Below are positions 18,189-27,473 of a DNA stretch of 64,000 nt, piece by piece. Where the stretch lies: positions 868,001 to 932,000 of the forward strand of contig NZ_AP028032.1 in NCBI RefSeq assembly GCF_030296935.1, given 5' to 3'. A program made the position numbers and the translations under genes. The number at the start of each line of letters is the position of its first letter. Position 1 is the first letter of the stretch. Under the pieces are notes generated by a model. That model searched no databases. It was not told the DNA's origin and saw nothing but the letters and a program-made list of their open reading frames with translations. The DNA comes from Coprobacter fastidiosus (GTDB lineage Bacteria; Bacteroidota; Bacteroidia; Bacteroidales; Coprobacteraceae).

Positions 18189-19217
18189 TTAATCTTTCAA
18201 ATATCGGACATAAAGAGGTAATAGTTTGCGAAAACACTCCTGCGCCTCCTCCATCGTTCCGAAAAATTCTCCACCGGAAGCATTCAGATGACCACCGCCG
18301 TTAAAGTGTTCGGCTGCGATTTTATTTACAGGGAAAGTTCCTTTGGAGCGCAACGAAACTTTAATAAAACCTGTCTCTTCTCTCAAAAATACCGAACATA
18401 CAATATTTTCTATACTTAAAGGAACATTCACCAATCCTTCACTATCTCCTTTCCGATAATGATAACGATTCAGTTCTTCTCGTGTCAAAGAAATCATCGC
18501 AGCACGATATTCCGGGAAAATCTCCATTTTCTGACTCACAGCATATCCGTTCAATCGAAGTTTATCGACTGAATTTGTATTGCAGACTTTCGCATATATT
18601 TTATCTTTATCTATGCCTTTTTTTACTAATTCCTCTATAATGAAATAGATATCGGACTTATTGGAATTATAAGTAAAATTTCCCGTGTCGGTCATCATTC
18701 CCGTATAAATCGCTGTTGCACATTGAACATTCAAGTCATCAAACATTCCCATACGACAAATCAGACGAAATACCAGTTCGCATGTAGATGATATTTCGGG
18801 ATGAGAAATCGTTACATTGCAAAACTGTTCGGGATCAAGATGATGATCGACCATGATTTTTTTCGCACCGGCATTCTTAATCGCCAGCTCCATCATATCT
18901 ATACGCTTCAAAGCATTAAAATCGAGACAAAAAATCAGGTCGGCTTTTTGTATCAGTTCATTTGCAAAGTCAGTATAACGACTATATATCAAAATATCTT
19001 TAGCTCCCGGCAAAAATAATAAATTATCCGGCAAAGCATCCGGAACAATTACCGTAGCTTCTTTATCTATTGCAGATAAAAAATGATATAAACCCAAAGT
19101 AGAACCGACAGCATCACCATCTGGAGAAACATGACATACTATTACGATATGATCAGCCTCGTCTATCAACTTGTTTACCTGAGCAATTTGCGACTCAGGT
19201 ATTATTTTCGACATCAT
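18189..19217 (-). CDS. nrnA: DHH-family oligoribonuclease / pAp phosphatase
   Basis: Manganese-dependent phosphodiesterase that degrades nanoRNAs and/or dephosphorylates 3',5'-pAp. DHH-domain motifs are in order: HVSPDGDAVGST near residue 28, LDFNALKRID near 99, and VDHHLDP near 121. The C-terminal DHHA1 domain carries GGGHLNASGG near residue 307. At 342 residues it has the usual NrnA length. Two consecutive ATG codons occur at the start (19217 and 19214). The -7 element at 19238-19245 lies 21 bases upstream of the first. It is probably monocistronic, because the next gene has its own promoter. Confidence 0.9.
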   Translation of the reverse strand: MMSKIIPESQIAQVNKLIDEADHIVIVCHVSPDGDAVGSTLGLYHFLSAIDKEATVIVPDALPDNLLFLPGAKDILIYSRYTDFANELIQKADLIFCLDFNALKRIDMMELAIKNAGAKKIMVDHHLDPEQFCNVTISHPEISSTCELVFRLICRMGMFDDLNVQCATAIYTGMMTDTGNFTYNSNKSDIYFIIEELVKKGIDKDKIYAKVCNTNSVDKLRLNGYAVSQKMEIFPEYRAAMISLTREELNRYHYRKGDSEGLVNVPLSIENIVCSVFLREETGFIKVSLRSKGTFPVNKIAAEHFNGGGHLNASGGEFFGTMEEAQECFRKLLPLYVRYLKD

Positions 19218-19237
19218 ATATTCATAAATTTAAGAAA

Positions 19238-19245
19238 CAAAATTA
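19238..19245 (-). promoter_or_regulatory. -7 promoter element of nrnA
   Basis: Minus-strand TAATTTTG, a match to TAnnTTTG, 21 bases upstream of the ATG. Confidence 0.6.
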
Positions 19246-19362
19246 GAAAAAAATCCCTAACCAAAAGCGGTTTTGAACAACAAGTTGTAAATCTCTTTCA
19301 TTTTTATCACTTTTATACCGATTAAAACGAAAAATAGACTATTACTATATGTTTTTATGAAG

Positions 19363-19370
19363 TATCTTTG
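19363..19370 (+). promoter_or_regulatory. -7 promoter element of the dsbD-like gene
   Basis: TATCTTTG lies 26 bases upstream of the ATG at 19396. It falls inside the longer open frame that begins at 19357, so it argues for the downstream start. Confidence 0.65.
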
Positions 19371-19395
19371 TATTTTAGTTTCAATATACACAAAT

Positions 19396-21342
19396 ATGAA
19401 AAAGATTATTGTTCTGTTAGCTTTCTGTTTAATAGCCTGTATTAATGCCCAGTCACAAAAAACAGAACCGGTCAAATGGAATACCCAAATCAACAATACA
19501 GAAAAAGAAAATTTCAAAGAAATTGTATTTTCAGCCCACATATTGGGAGAATGGCATCTCTTTGGAACACAGCTTCCCGAAGGCGGTCCTCATTCTACAG
19601 CCTTTGTATTCGATAAAATCGAAGGGGCGGTTTTATTAGGAAATATACAGGAAATCGATCGTCCGATAGAAGAATATAATTCTCTATTCGAAATGAATCT
19701 CAAATGGTACAATCATTCTGCCCGATTTATACAAGGAATCGAAATAATACCCGAAAGTGAAAAAGTCCTAATCGAAGGACATATCGAATATCAGGCATGT
19801 AACAATGTCACTTGCCTGCCTCCTACCCGTCATAATTTTGTATTAGAAGAAACTATCAATAAAATCATTCCGAATGCAGAACCTTCTATCTCATCTACCA
19901 TTTCTACCCAACATGGACACTCAAATAAAGCTTATCTAAATACTTGGAAACCTGTAAAACAACAAATGGAGGCATTCGGAGAAAATCTCGCCGGTACAGA
20001 AATCAGCTATCGCAAAGCTTACGTAAATGGATTTAAAGGAGGACTTTTATCTTTGTTGACGCCCTGTTTGTGGCCGATGATATTGATGAGCATATATAGT
20101 TTTCAACAGCAAAGGTCATCGCGCAAACAGTCTATTTTTCGCACATTATTATACAGCGTTACATTATTAATTGTATTTCCGCTCTGTGGAATCCTGCTCA
20201 CATCAGCATTCGGGATACAGATCTTTTATCAGTTTACAACAAACCTAATATCTAATTTATTCTTGTTTATTCTGTTCGTCATACTGGCAGCATTTTTACT
20301 CGGAGCATTTCATTCCTCGATCATCAGCAAAAAAAAGGCTGTCGGTAATTTTATCGGATTATCGATTCTAACAGTTTTACTATCACTCTCCTGCACAGGA
20401 TCTTATATCGGATCATATCTTACGCAGGCTGCATCACTGCATTCGATTTTAGGACCTTATTTAACACTCACGGGATTTGTCTCGGCTTTTGTTCTTCCGG
20501 TTGCAATCATCCTTGTTTTTATAACATGGAATCCTGCAACGCCCAAGCAAGCTCACCGGCTACTGCTACTTAACCGAATCACAGGTTTTTTCATTTTGGC
20601 TTATTCCCTGACTTTTTTATCCATAGCAGATCTTATATACGGCAAACATTTACTAAATCGGGAAATTTTCCTTGTTTTATGGATAATCATTTTCTCATTT
20701 TTAGGAATATATCTGATCGGGAAACTAAAATTTACTCACGACAAAGAGACTCCGTCGATAAGCGTCGGAAGATTTTTTCTCGCCATATTGACTTTTAGCT
20801 TTACACTGTACATGGTACCGGGTCTTTTGGGCGCTCCATTAAAAGAAATAGGGGCTTTAGTTCCTCCTCTCTATGCACAAGACTTCAATCTTTACACAAA
20901 AGATTTCGGCAATCATTTCGACAACTATAATGAAGGTATGGAATACGCCAAAAATTCCGAGAAACCCGTATTACTCGAATTTTCCGGATATGGCTGCGCA
21001 GAAAGCCGGAAAATGGAAGCTTCGGTGTGGACTTATCCACGCATCAAACACTTGCTCGATCAAGAATTCGTCGTCATACGACTAATGGTAGATGACAAAA
21101 CCAAACTCCCAAAAGCAGAAATCATTTCTATCGACGGGAAACCGACGAAAATTACGACTTTCGGAGAAAAATGGCAAGCTTTGCAACAAATAAAATTCGG
21201 AAGCGAATCCCAACCTTACCAAGTAATTCTTACTCCCAAAGGCAACCCTTTAAGTTCTGCATACGGCTATAGTATTGATATAAAACAATATATAAATTTC
21301 TTAAATAACGGTCTGAACCGTTTTAAACAACAATTAAAATGA
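19396..21342 (+). CDS. DsbD-like thiol:disulfide transporter with CxxS thioredoxin domain
   Basis: Carries reducing power from cytoplasmic thioredoxin across the inner membrane to periplasmic proteins. Architecture (648 residues): a signal peptide (1-18); a periplasmic N-terminal DsbD alpha-like domain with Cys135 and Cys140; a CcdA-like membrane domain of about eight helices with Cys224 in LTPCLWPM and Cys333 in LSCTGSY; and a C-terminal thioredoxin-like domain. In the last domain the expected CxxC reads GYGCAESRKME, so Cys534 is present but the second cysteine is Ser537. The start at 19396 is chosen because it gives a clean signal peptide and lies 26 bases after the -7 element. It overlaps mazG by 4 bases (ATGA), so the two are translationally coupled. 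Confidence 0.88.
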   Translation: MKKIIVLLAFCLIACINAQSQKTEPVKWNTQINNTEKENFKEIVFSAHILGEWHLFGTQLPEGGPHSTAFVFDKIEGAVLLGNIQEIDRPIEEYNSLFEMNLKWYNHSARFIQGIEIIPESEKVLIEGHIEYQACNNVTCLPPTRHNFVLEETINKIIPNAEPSISSTISTQHGHSNKAYLNTWKPVKQQMEAFGENLAGTEISYRKAYVNGFKGGLLSLLTPCLWPMILMSIYSFQQQRSSRKQSIFRTLLYSVTLLIVFPLCGILLTSAFGIQIFYQFTTNLISNLFLFILFVILAAFLLGAFHSSIISKKKAVGNFIGLSILTVLLSLSCTGSYIGSYLTQAASLHSILGPYLTLTGFVSAFVLPVAIILVFITWNPATPKQAHRLLLLNRITGFFILAYSLTFLSIADLIYGKHLLNREIFLVLWIIIFSFLGIYLIGKLKFTHDKETPSISVGRFFLAILTFSFTLYMVPGLLGAPLKEIGALVPPLYAQDFNLYTKDFGNHFDNYNEGMEYAKNSEKPVLLEFSGYGCAESRKMEASVWTYPRIKHLLDQEFVVIRLMVDDKTKLPKAEIISIDGKPTKITTFGEKWQALQQIKFGSESQPYQVILTPKGNPLSSAYGYSIDIKQYINFLNNGLNRFKQQLK

Positions 21343-22130
21343 CGAAACATAGTAAAGAGGAAAAGATGGAGGCATTCGGCCGCTTTCTGGACATTCTGGA
21401 TGAATTAAGAGAAAAATGTCCGTGGGACAAGAAGCAGACTAATGAAAGCTTACGAACAAATACAATAGAAGAAACTTATGAATTATGCGATGCAATCATA
21501 AAAAACGATATCGACGGCATTCGTAAAGAATTGGGAGATGTTTTATTACATATTGCATTTTATGCGAAAATAGCTGAAGAAAAAGATCAATTCGATATAG
21601 CTGACGTATGTCATTCATTATGTGATAAACTGATTTACAGACACCCTCATGTATTCGGAGACACCGATGCTGCAACCTCTAATCAAGTAGAACAAAACTG
21701 GGAACAGTTAAAGCTAAAAGAGAAAGGCGGAAATAAGACTGTTCTTGAAGGAGTACCTTCGGCTCTTCCGGCAATGGTCAAGGCTCACCGCATTCAAGAC
21801 AAAGCAAGAAATGTCGGGTTCGACTGGGAAGAACGCAGTCAAGTGTGGGAAAAAGTAAAAGAAGAATTTCAAGAGTTACAGACCGAAATCGAAAATATGG
21901 AAACAGACAAGATGGAGGCTGAATTCGGAGATCTATTATTCAGCATCATCAACGCCGGACGTCTATATAAAATCAATCCGGAAAATGCGTTGGAACGTAC
22001 GAATCAAAAATTCATACGTCGTTTTAACTATCTCGAACAGCACACAATTCAACAAGGACGCAACTTAAAAGACATGACTTTGTCCGAAATGGATGCGATT
22101 TGGGATGAAGCGAAGAAAAAAGGCTTATAA
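21339..22130 (+). CDS. mazG: Nucleoside triphosphate pyrophosphohydrolase
   Basis: All-alpha NTP pyrophosphatase that hydrolyses (d)NTPs to monophosphates, a housecleaning function. It has two MazG domains: residues about 25-100 (CPWDKKQTNESLRTNTIEETYEL, then KELGDVLLHIAFYAKIAEE) and about 150-240 (FDWEERSQVWEKVKEEFQEL, then EAEFGDLLFSIINAGR). The metal-binding ExxE...ExxD pattern is present in both. At 263 residues it matches E. coli MazG. Its start overlaps the stop of the dsbD-like gene. Its stop is one base from the end of the convergent methyltransferase gene. Confidence 0.94.
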   Translation: MTKHSKEEKMEAFGRFLDILDELREKCPWDKKQTNESLRTNTIEETYELCDAIIKNDIDGIRKELGDVLLHIAFYAKIAEEKDQFDIADVCHSLCDKLIYRHPHVFGDTDAATSNQVEQNWEQLKLKEKGGNKTVLEGVPSALPAMVKAHRIQDKARNVGFDWEERSQVWEKVKEEFQELQTEIENMETDKMEAEFGDLLFSIINAGRLYKINPENALERTNQKFIRRFNYLEQHTIQQGRNLKDMTLSEMDAIWDEAKKKGL

Positions 22131-22131
22131 T

Positions 22132-22881
22132 TTATCGCATACGACGACGGAATTCTGCACAAACAATGGCAGTTGCAATCGCGACATTAAGGGATTCCGT
22201 CGTTTCCCTTCCCTGCGGATAATTAGGAATAAAAAGACGTTTTGAAATACAACGTTCTAAATTTTCAGATATGCCTTTCCCTTCATTTCCCATCACAATA
22301 ATTCCATGTGAAGTCAACTCAGACTTATATATATCTTCACCATTCAAGAACGTTCCATAAACCGGAATCTTTACCGTTTCAAAAAGATCCCTTAAATCTA
22401 CGTAACAAACCTTCACTCTCGCCAAGTCCCCCATTGTCGCCTGTACGGTCTTAGGATTATATATATCTGCACAACCCAAAGAACAAAAAATATTCTCAAT
22501 ACCATACCAATCTGCCAAACGGATAATTGTCCCCATATTTCCCGGATCTTGTACCGTATCTAAAGCAATAGAGAGACATCCGTCCAAACTCTCGAAATTT
22601 ATAGAATAATCAGGAATACGATAAACGGCAATTACGTCTTGCGGCGTCTTCTGCAATGACACTTTTTTGATCTCTTCCGAAGACACTTCTATAATTTCTT
22701 CAGCCCTTAATCCCGGATGCTCCTCAAGCCAAGAAGCCGTTGCAACCAATAATCTGCAATCAAAACTTCTTATCGTATCATTTACCAATTTATTTCCTTC
22801 GGCAACGAAACATGCTGTTTCCCGTCGAGCTTTTTTCTGCTCAAGAGAATGGACAAATTTTATTTTATTTTTACTCAACAT
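22132..22881 (-). CDS. TrmH/SpoU-family RNA 2'-O-methyltransferase
   Basis: SAM-dependent SPOUT methyltransferase of rRNA or tRNA ribose. The N-terminal substrate-binding domain (residues 1-95) precedes the SpoU domain. The three SPOUT motifs are LDTVQDPGNMGTIIRLADW near residue 107, MGNEGKGIS near 196, and IPNYPQGRETTESLNVAIATAI near 219. These form the trefoil-knot SAM site. The target nucleotide is unknown (RlmB-like or TsnR-like). It converges on mazG with a single base between the stops and no room for a separate terminator. Confidence 0.9.
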   Translation of the reverse strand: MLSKNKIKFVHSLEQKKARRETACFVAEGNKLVNDTIRSFDCRLLVATASWLEEHPGLRAEEIIEVSSEEIKKVSLQKTPQDVIAVYRIPDYSINFESLDGCLSIALDTVQDPGNMGTIIRLADWYGIENIFCSLGCADIYNPKTVQATMGDLARVKVCYVDLRDLFETVKIPVYGTFLNGEDIYKSELTSHGIIVMGNEGKGISENLERCISKRLFIPNYPQGRETTESLNVAIATAIVCAEFRRRMR

Positions 22882-23052
22882 ATATCAGATACATACGAAT
22901 AAGCGATTTTCAGTCACTTTTTAACAACCCGAACGAAATTCAAACAGGTTCTAAAAATACATTCATGTTATTTACCGTTTCAAAGATAAAGAATCTTTTT
23001 CCATTTCTGAATGAAAATAGCATAGAAGGCTTCAATATCCAATAGAAAAGTG

Positions 23053-23060
23053 TAAATTTG
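23053..23060 (+). promoter_or_regulatory. -7 promoter element of nfo
   Basis: TAAATTTG, a match to TAnnTTTG, 32 bases upstream of the ATG at 23092. Confidence 0.65.
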
Positions 23061-23091
23061 TATTTATTATCAAACTTAAAACTCGATATTT

Positions 23092-23931
23092 ATGAAATAT
23101 ATAGGAGCACACGTAAGCGCTTCGGGAGGTGTAGAAAATGCACCGGAAAACGCATTTAAGATAGGAGCTACGGCATTTGCCTTATTTACAAAAAATCAAA
23201 GGCAATGGAAATCTTCACCGCTTTCCAGAGAAAGCATCGATTTATTTCATGAACGATGCGAAAAATATAATTATACAGCAGCACAAATATTACCGCATGA
23301 CAGTTATTTGATTAATCTCGGACACCCTACGAACGAAGGAATCGAAAAATCAAGAGAAGCTTTCCTTGACGAAATGCAACGTTGCGAACAGTTAGGCCTG
23401 CGACTATTGAACTTCCATCCGGGAAGCCATTTGAAAGAAATATCGCTCGAAACATGTCTCGACCGCATTGCTGACTCTATCAATATGACATTGGATGCGA
23501 CACACGATGTAACGGCCGTAATAGAAAATACAGCAGGACAAGGATCTAATGTCGGTTATGCATTCGAGCATCTCGCCTATATTATAGATAAAGTAGAAGA
23601 CAAAAGCCGTGTCGGCGTATGCATAGATACGTGCCATACCATAGCCGGAGGATATGACCTCACGACCGAAGAAAGTTATGAAGCGACTTTCCGAAAATTT
23701 GATGAAATCATCGGATTCAAATATTTACGAGGAATGCATCTTAACGATTCTAAAAAAGGTTTAGGATCTCATGTAGACAGACATGACAGTTTAGGGAAAG
23801 GCATTCTCGGAAAAGAATTGTTCCGCCGCATCATGCAAGACCCTCGAATGGATAATATTCCGCTGATTCTTGAAACTCCTGATGAATCGATCTGGGCAGA
23901 AGAAATTCAATGGCTAAAAGAACAGATATAA
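23092..23931 (+). CDS. nfo: Endonuclease IV (AP endonuclease)
   Basis: Zinc-dependent apurinic/apyrimidinic endonuclease of base excision repair with a TIM-barrel fold. Signature segments are [14 protein letters not shown] at the N-terminus, NFHPGSH near residue 104, [11 protein letters not shown] near 144, [13 protein letters not shown] near 179, and [22 protein letters not shown] near 216. These hold the histidine, aspartate and glutamate ligands of the three zinc ions. At 279 residues it has the family length. It has its own promoter and stands alone. Confidence 0.96.
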   Translation: MKYIGAHVSASGGVENAPENAFKIGATAFALFTKNQRQWKSSPLSRESIDLFHERCEKYNYTAAQILPHDSYLINLGHPTNEGIEKSREAFLDEMQRCEQLGLRLLNFHPGSHLKEISLETCLDRIADSINMTLDATHDVTAVIENTAGQGSNVGYAFEHLAYIIDKVEDKSRVGVCIDTCHTIAGGYDLTTEESYEATFRKFDEIIGFKYLRGMHLNDSKKGLGSHVDRHDSLGKGILGKELFRRIMQDPRMDNIPLILETPDESIWAEEIQWLKEQI

Positions 23932-23980
23932 AATTTGGGTTTATTTAGGAGAAAAAAAATGATATATAGCTGAAAAGACG

Positions 23981-23988
23981 TACATTTG
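23981..23988 (+). promoter_or_regulatory. -7 promoter element of the dCMP deaminase gene
   Basis: TACATTTG, a full match. With transcription starting about 7 bases later, an ATG at 23999 would leave almost no leader, while the ATG at 24032 has a normal one. Confidence 0.65.
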
Positions 23989-24031
23989 CATAAAATTGAT
24001 GGAAATATATCCGAATTTTAATATAGAAAAG

Positions 24032-24460
24032 ATGAACTCGGAAGATAAACAATTAACATTGGACAAACGTTATATACGTATGGCTCTTATTTGGGCGGAA
24101 AATTCATATTGTAAACGCAGAAAAGTCGGAGCGCTTATCGTTAAAGAAAAAATGATAATATCGGACGGATATAACGGAACTCCTGCAGGATTTGAAAATG
24201 TTTGCGAAGACGAAAACGACCGTACATACCCATACGTTTTACATGCCGAAGCAAACGCAATCACGAAAGTCGCACGATCGAATAATAGCAGTGATGGAGC
24301 AACCCTATATGTCACATCTTCACCATGCATAGAATGTGCCAAACTGATCATTCAATCCGGAATACGCCGAGTCGTTTTTTCAGAATATTATAGACTGAAT
24401 GATGGAATAGACCTCTTAAAAAAAGCCGGAATAGAAGTTGATTTTGTTGAGGTCAAATAG
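24032..24460 (+). CDS. Zinc-dependent dCMP deaminase
   Basis: Converts dCMP to dUMP for thymidylate synthesis (cytidine/deoxycytidylate deaminase family, ComEB-like). The zinc site is complete: His and catalytic Glu in HAEANAI, and two cysteines in SSPCIECAK. The substrate segment SDGYNGTPAGFENVCED is typical. I chose the ATG at 24032 (142 residues) because family members start just before LDKRYIRMA and because of the promoter position. An ATG at 23999 would add 11 residues and cannot be excluded. The S41 protease gene follows after 64 bases. Confidence 0.9.
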   Translation: MNSEDKQLTLDKRYIRMALIWAENSYCKRRKVGALIVKEKMIISDGYNGTPAGFENVCEDENDRTYPYVLHAEANAITKVARSNNSSDGATLYVTSSPCIECAKLIIQSGIRRVVFSEYYRLNDGIDLLKKAGIEVDFVEVK

Positions 24461-24524
24461 TGAAACCAACATTAAAAGCAGACTCTTAAATTAATATATA
24501 GAAGTTTTACAGGTAATATCGATT

Positions 24525-26159
24525 ATGAAGAAAAAAACCGCAATCTGGCTTCCTTTTATCATTGCAATAAGTATCGTTTTGGGAATTTGTATAGGACGTT
24601 TTTACCATCAAGCCAGTACAATAGGTTCTCGTATTTTTGCAAAACAGAATAAAATAGAAACTCTATTGAGCATCATCCAAAGTCAATATGTCGATACAGT
24701 AAATATCAACAAGCTGGTAGAAAACGCAATGCCTAAAATTATCGGAGAATTAGATCCCCATTCTGCATATATTCCAGCCAAAGATCTGCTCAGCGTAAAT
24801 GAAGAACTGGAGGGAAGCTTCAGCGGTATCGGCATACAATTCAGTATATTGAACGATACGATTACGGTAGTCAGTGTTATACCCGGCGGACCATCAGAAA
24901 AAGCAGGGATTCTCCCGGGAGACCGAATTGTTACGATCAACGATACGGTTTTTGTGGGTAAAAGCGTAGAACCTATGGATAAAGTAATGAAGAAGTTGAG
25001 AGGTCTAAAAGACTCTAAAGTTGATTTAGGTATAAAACGTTCATCGGCAAAGAAACTGCTTAATTTTACCATCACTCGAGGCGACATTCCTGTCAATAGC
25101 GTAGATGTATCATTCAAAATAAATGACAAAACAGGATATCTGAAGATCAGTAAATTCGGGCGTAATACTTACAATGAATTTATGAATGCTTTGGCTAAAT
25201 TGCGAAAGGAAGGTGCTGACCGATATATTATCGATTTACGGGGCAATACAGGAGGATACATGGATGCCGCAATTAAAATGGTTAATGAGTTTCTTCCCAA
25301 AGACCAATTGATCGTATATACCGAAGGAAAGGCTTTTCCCCGCAGTGAAGGAAACGAAGCCTACTCGGACGGGACAGGGGCTTTTCAAAATAATCAAATG
25401 GTCGTACTTATGGATGAATGGTCTGCATCTGCAAGCGAGATTTTTGCAGGAGCAATTCAAGATAATGACCGCGGTACGATAGTAGGAAGACGTTCATTCG
25501 GGAAAGGACTGGTACAACAGCAGATTCCTTTTTCCGATGGATCGGCCATACGCCTGACTATCGCCAGATATTATACCCCTTCCGGAAGATCGATACAAAA
25601 AGAGTATAAGATGGGGGATATAGAAGATTACAATCAAGATCTGATGAACCGTTTCTTGCATGGAGAATTCGATACAAAAGACAGCATCAAGCTAAACGAT
25701 TCCTTAAGCTACGAAACTCGAAACGGACGCATTGTATATGGTGGAGGCGGTATTATGCCGGACATATTCGTACCCCGAGATACAATCGGTATCACGTCCT
25801 ACCTGAACAATGTCGTAAATAACGGTATTATTTATCAGTTCGCTCTGGAATATACGAATAAACACAGAAAAGAACTATCTCAATTTAAAGATTACGGAAG
25901 TCTATTGCAATATTTGAAACGGAAACCTTTACTTGATGAGTTTGTTATATATGCCGCATCAAAAGGAGTAAAACCCCGTCCGGTATATATTAATATTTCC
26001 CGAAAAATAATAAATAACCAATTACATGCTTATATAGCCCGGAATTTATTGGGAGATGAAGCATTTTATCCGATATTGATGCTGGAAGATAAAACATTTC
26101 TGAAAGCAGTAGATATTCTTGATGAAAATAAAGGTTTTCCGGAAATACCTGATAAATAA
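24525..26159 (+). CDS. S41-family carboxyl-terminal processing protease
   Basis: Periplasmic serine protease of the CtpA/Prc family, 544 residues. An N-terminal membrane anchor (residues 6-25) is followed by a PDZ domain (about 88-170, with GIGIQF and PGDRI). The S41 catalytic domain has the Ser-Lys dyad Ser302 (DEWSASASE) and Lys327 (GRRSFGKGLVQ). A C-terminal helical region of about 140 residues completes the protein. Substrates are unknown; relatives process tails of secreted or envelope proteins. The 5-FCL gene begins 11 bases after the stop, so they share a transcript. Confidence 0.94.
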   Translation: MKKKTAIWLPFIIAISIVLGICIGRFYHQASTIGSRIFAKQNKIETLLSIIQSQYVDTVNINKLVENAMPKIIGELDPHSAYIPAKDLLSVNEELEGSFSGIGIQFSILNDTITVVSVIPGGPSEKAGILPGDRIVTINDTVFVGKSVEPMDKVMKKLRGLKDSKVDLGIKRSSAKKLLNFTITRGDIPVNSVDVSFKINDKTGYLKISKFGRNTYNEFMNALAKLRKEGADRYIIDLRGNTGGYMDAAIKMVNEFLPKDQLIVYTEGKAFPRSEGNEAYSDGTGAFQNNQMVVLMDEWSASASEIFAGAIQDNDRGTIVGRRSFGKGLVQQQIPFSDGSAIRLTIARYYTPSGRSIQKEYKMGDIEDYNQDLMNRFLHGEFDTKDSIKLNDSLSYETRNGRIVYGGGGIMPDIFVPRDTIGITSYLNNVVNNGIIYQFALEYTNKHRKELSQFKDYGSLLQYLKRKPLLDEFVIYAASKGVKPRPVYINISRKIINNQLHAYIARNLLGDEAFYPILMLEDKTFLKAVDILDENKGFPEIPDK

Positions 26160-26170
26160 AAAATAAAGTC

Positions 26171-26710
26171 ATGTGCAAGAAGTCTGACATCAGAATGAGC
26201 ATAAAAGACCTAAAAAAAAATATAACGGCAGAAGAGCGAACCCGATTCTCGGAACAGATCAGATGTCGTATAGAACAGTTGCCGGAATTTAAACAGGCAA
26301 AAACGATTCTTTTATATCATTCTTTACCGGATGAAGTAGATACTTCTTCTTTTTTGAGATTATGGAAAGAAGATAAACGCCTCTTACTTCCAGCCGTAAA
26401 AGGGGACAATCTGATAATCAGAAATTATCATCCGGAAAAACTCAAAACAGGACGTTACGGAATCATCGAGTCTCAAGGAGACAGAATTACCGATCTTTCG
26501 GTTATAGATATGATCATTATTCCGGGAGTCGCTTTCGACAAAAAACGTAATCGGCTGGGACGAGGCAAAGGATATTACGACAGGTTACTATCACAAGTTG
26601 AAACATGCAAAATAGGAATCTGTTACGATTGTCAGATTACAGACTTTTTGCCTGTAGAGAAACATGATATTCCGATGGACTACATAATCACGGAATCGGG
26701 AATCATATAA
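26171..26710 (+). CDS. 5-formyltetrahydrofolate cyclo-ligase
   Basis: ATP-dependent enzyme that recycles 5-formyl-THF to 5,10-methenyl-THF. The C-terminal signature NRLGRGKGYYDRLLS (about residues 125-139) with the preceding IIPGVAFDKK is diagnostic. The segment LLYHSLPDEVDT near residue 44 is also typical. The length of 179 residues is normal. The first ATG at 26171 gives an N-terminal MCKKSDIR; a second ATG at 26195 (MSIKDLKKN) is also plausible. It is 11 bases downstream of the S41 protease gene. Confidence 0.93.
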   Translation: MCKKSDIRMSIKDLKKNITAEERTRFSEQIRCRIEQLPEFKQAKTILLYHSLPDEVDTSSFLRLWKEDKRLLLPAVKGDNLIIRNYHPEKLKTGRYGIIESQGDRITDLSVIDMIIIPGVAFDKKRNRLGRGKGYYDRLLSQVETCKIGICYDCQITDFLPVEKHDIPMDYIITESGII

Positions 26711-26747
26711 CTGTGTGAATATTTAAACTTTCTAATAATTAAAGAAT

Positions 26748-27458
26748 ATGCCTTTAGTATATGCAGATATGAAGCTCTGCGACATCATATTGCATGAACC
26801 GACATTGATACCCGTATTAAACCGGTTCGGGATCACATTAGGTATAGGAGACAAGAGTATCCGCTCGGTTTGTGAAGAAAATTCTCTCGATACGGATTTC
26901 TTTCTCACAATACTAAACACATTCATCAATGAAGAGTTTTTTCCGGAAAACAGGCTAAAAACGTTTTGTGCGACTCAAATAGTAGACTATCTGACAAAAA
27001 CCAACATTTATTATGAGTGCTTTCAGTTACCTAATATTGAGCGACATTTCAATTCGCTCATTCAGTACAGTGGGACTTCGGGAAACAATCTCGAATTGAT
27101 ACATCAATTTTTTCTAAAAGTGAAAAATGAGTTATTGAGCCGTATCGAGCATGACCGGGCTGTATGGTTTCCCGAAATAAAACTACTGTCTGAAAAAATA
27201 GGCAACCAACGTCCCGATGGAATAAAACTTCCGACAAAAGGATCGTATGATGAGCAAAACTCTTTAGAAGAAAAGCTTCATGATCTCACCAGTTTGTTTG
27301 TTATGCATTTGTCCGGGACGATAGATCCGAACCTCTGCTATGGGGTAATTTTCGCGATTTATACGCTTGAAAAAGATATAAAACAACATAACCGCATTCG
27401 CAACAGAATTTTGTTACCGATGAATGAAGCTATGAAACGAGGAAAAAACGACAACTAA
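26748..27458 (+). CDS. Degenerate ScdA/YtfE-like (DUF542 + hemerythrin-like) protein
   Basis: A 236-residue cytoplasmic protein. Residues 8-62 resemble the DUF542/ScdA N-terminal domain (DIILHEPTLIPVLNRFGI), but the diagnostic CC pair that follows in ScdA is replaced by LG. Residues about 80-230 are helical and align by eye with the hemerythrin-like domain of the di-iron RIC proteins (QLPNIERH, EHDRAVWFPEI, LEKDIKQHNRIRNRILLP). Most iron ligands seem lost: His214 is kept, but the partner glutamate is Arg218. Canonical ScdA/YtfE repair iron-sulfur clusters after nitrosative stress; this one may be a sensor or scaffold instead. The LuxR-type regulator starts 15 bases later. Confidence 0.65.
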   Translation: MPLVYADMKLCDIILHEPTLIPVLNRFGITLGIGDKSIRSVCEENSLDTDFFLTILNTFINEEFFPENRLKTFCATQIVDYLTKTNIYYECFQLPNIERHFNSLIQYSGTSGNNLELIHQFFLKVKNELLSRIEHDRAVWFPEIKLLSEKIGNQRPDGIKLPTKGSYDEQNSLEEKLHDLTSLFVMHLSGTIDPNLCYGVIFAIYTLEKDIKQHNRIRNRILLPMNEAMKRGKNDN

Positions 27459-27473
27459 AACGAATCAGGCTTA

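Noticed and set aside
24683-25129. A 148-codon minus-strand ORF inside the S41 protease gene
   Set aside because: It is opposite a protein with a complete catalytic dyad and PDZ domain.
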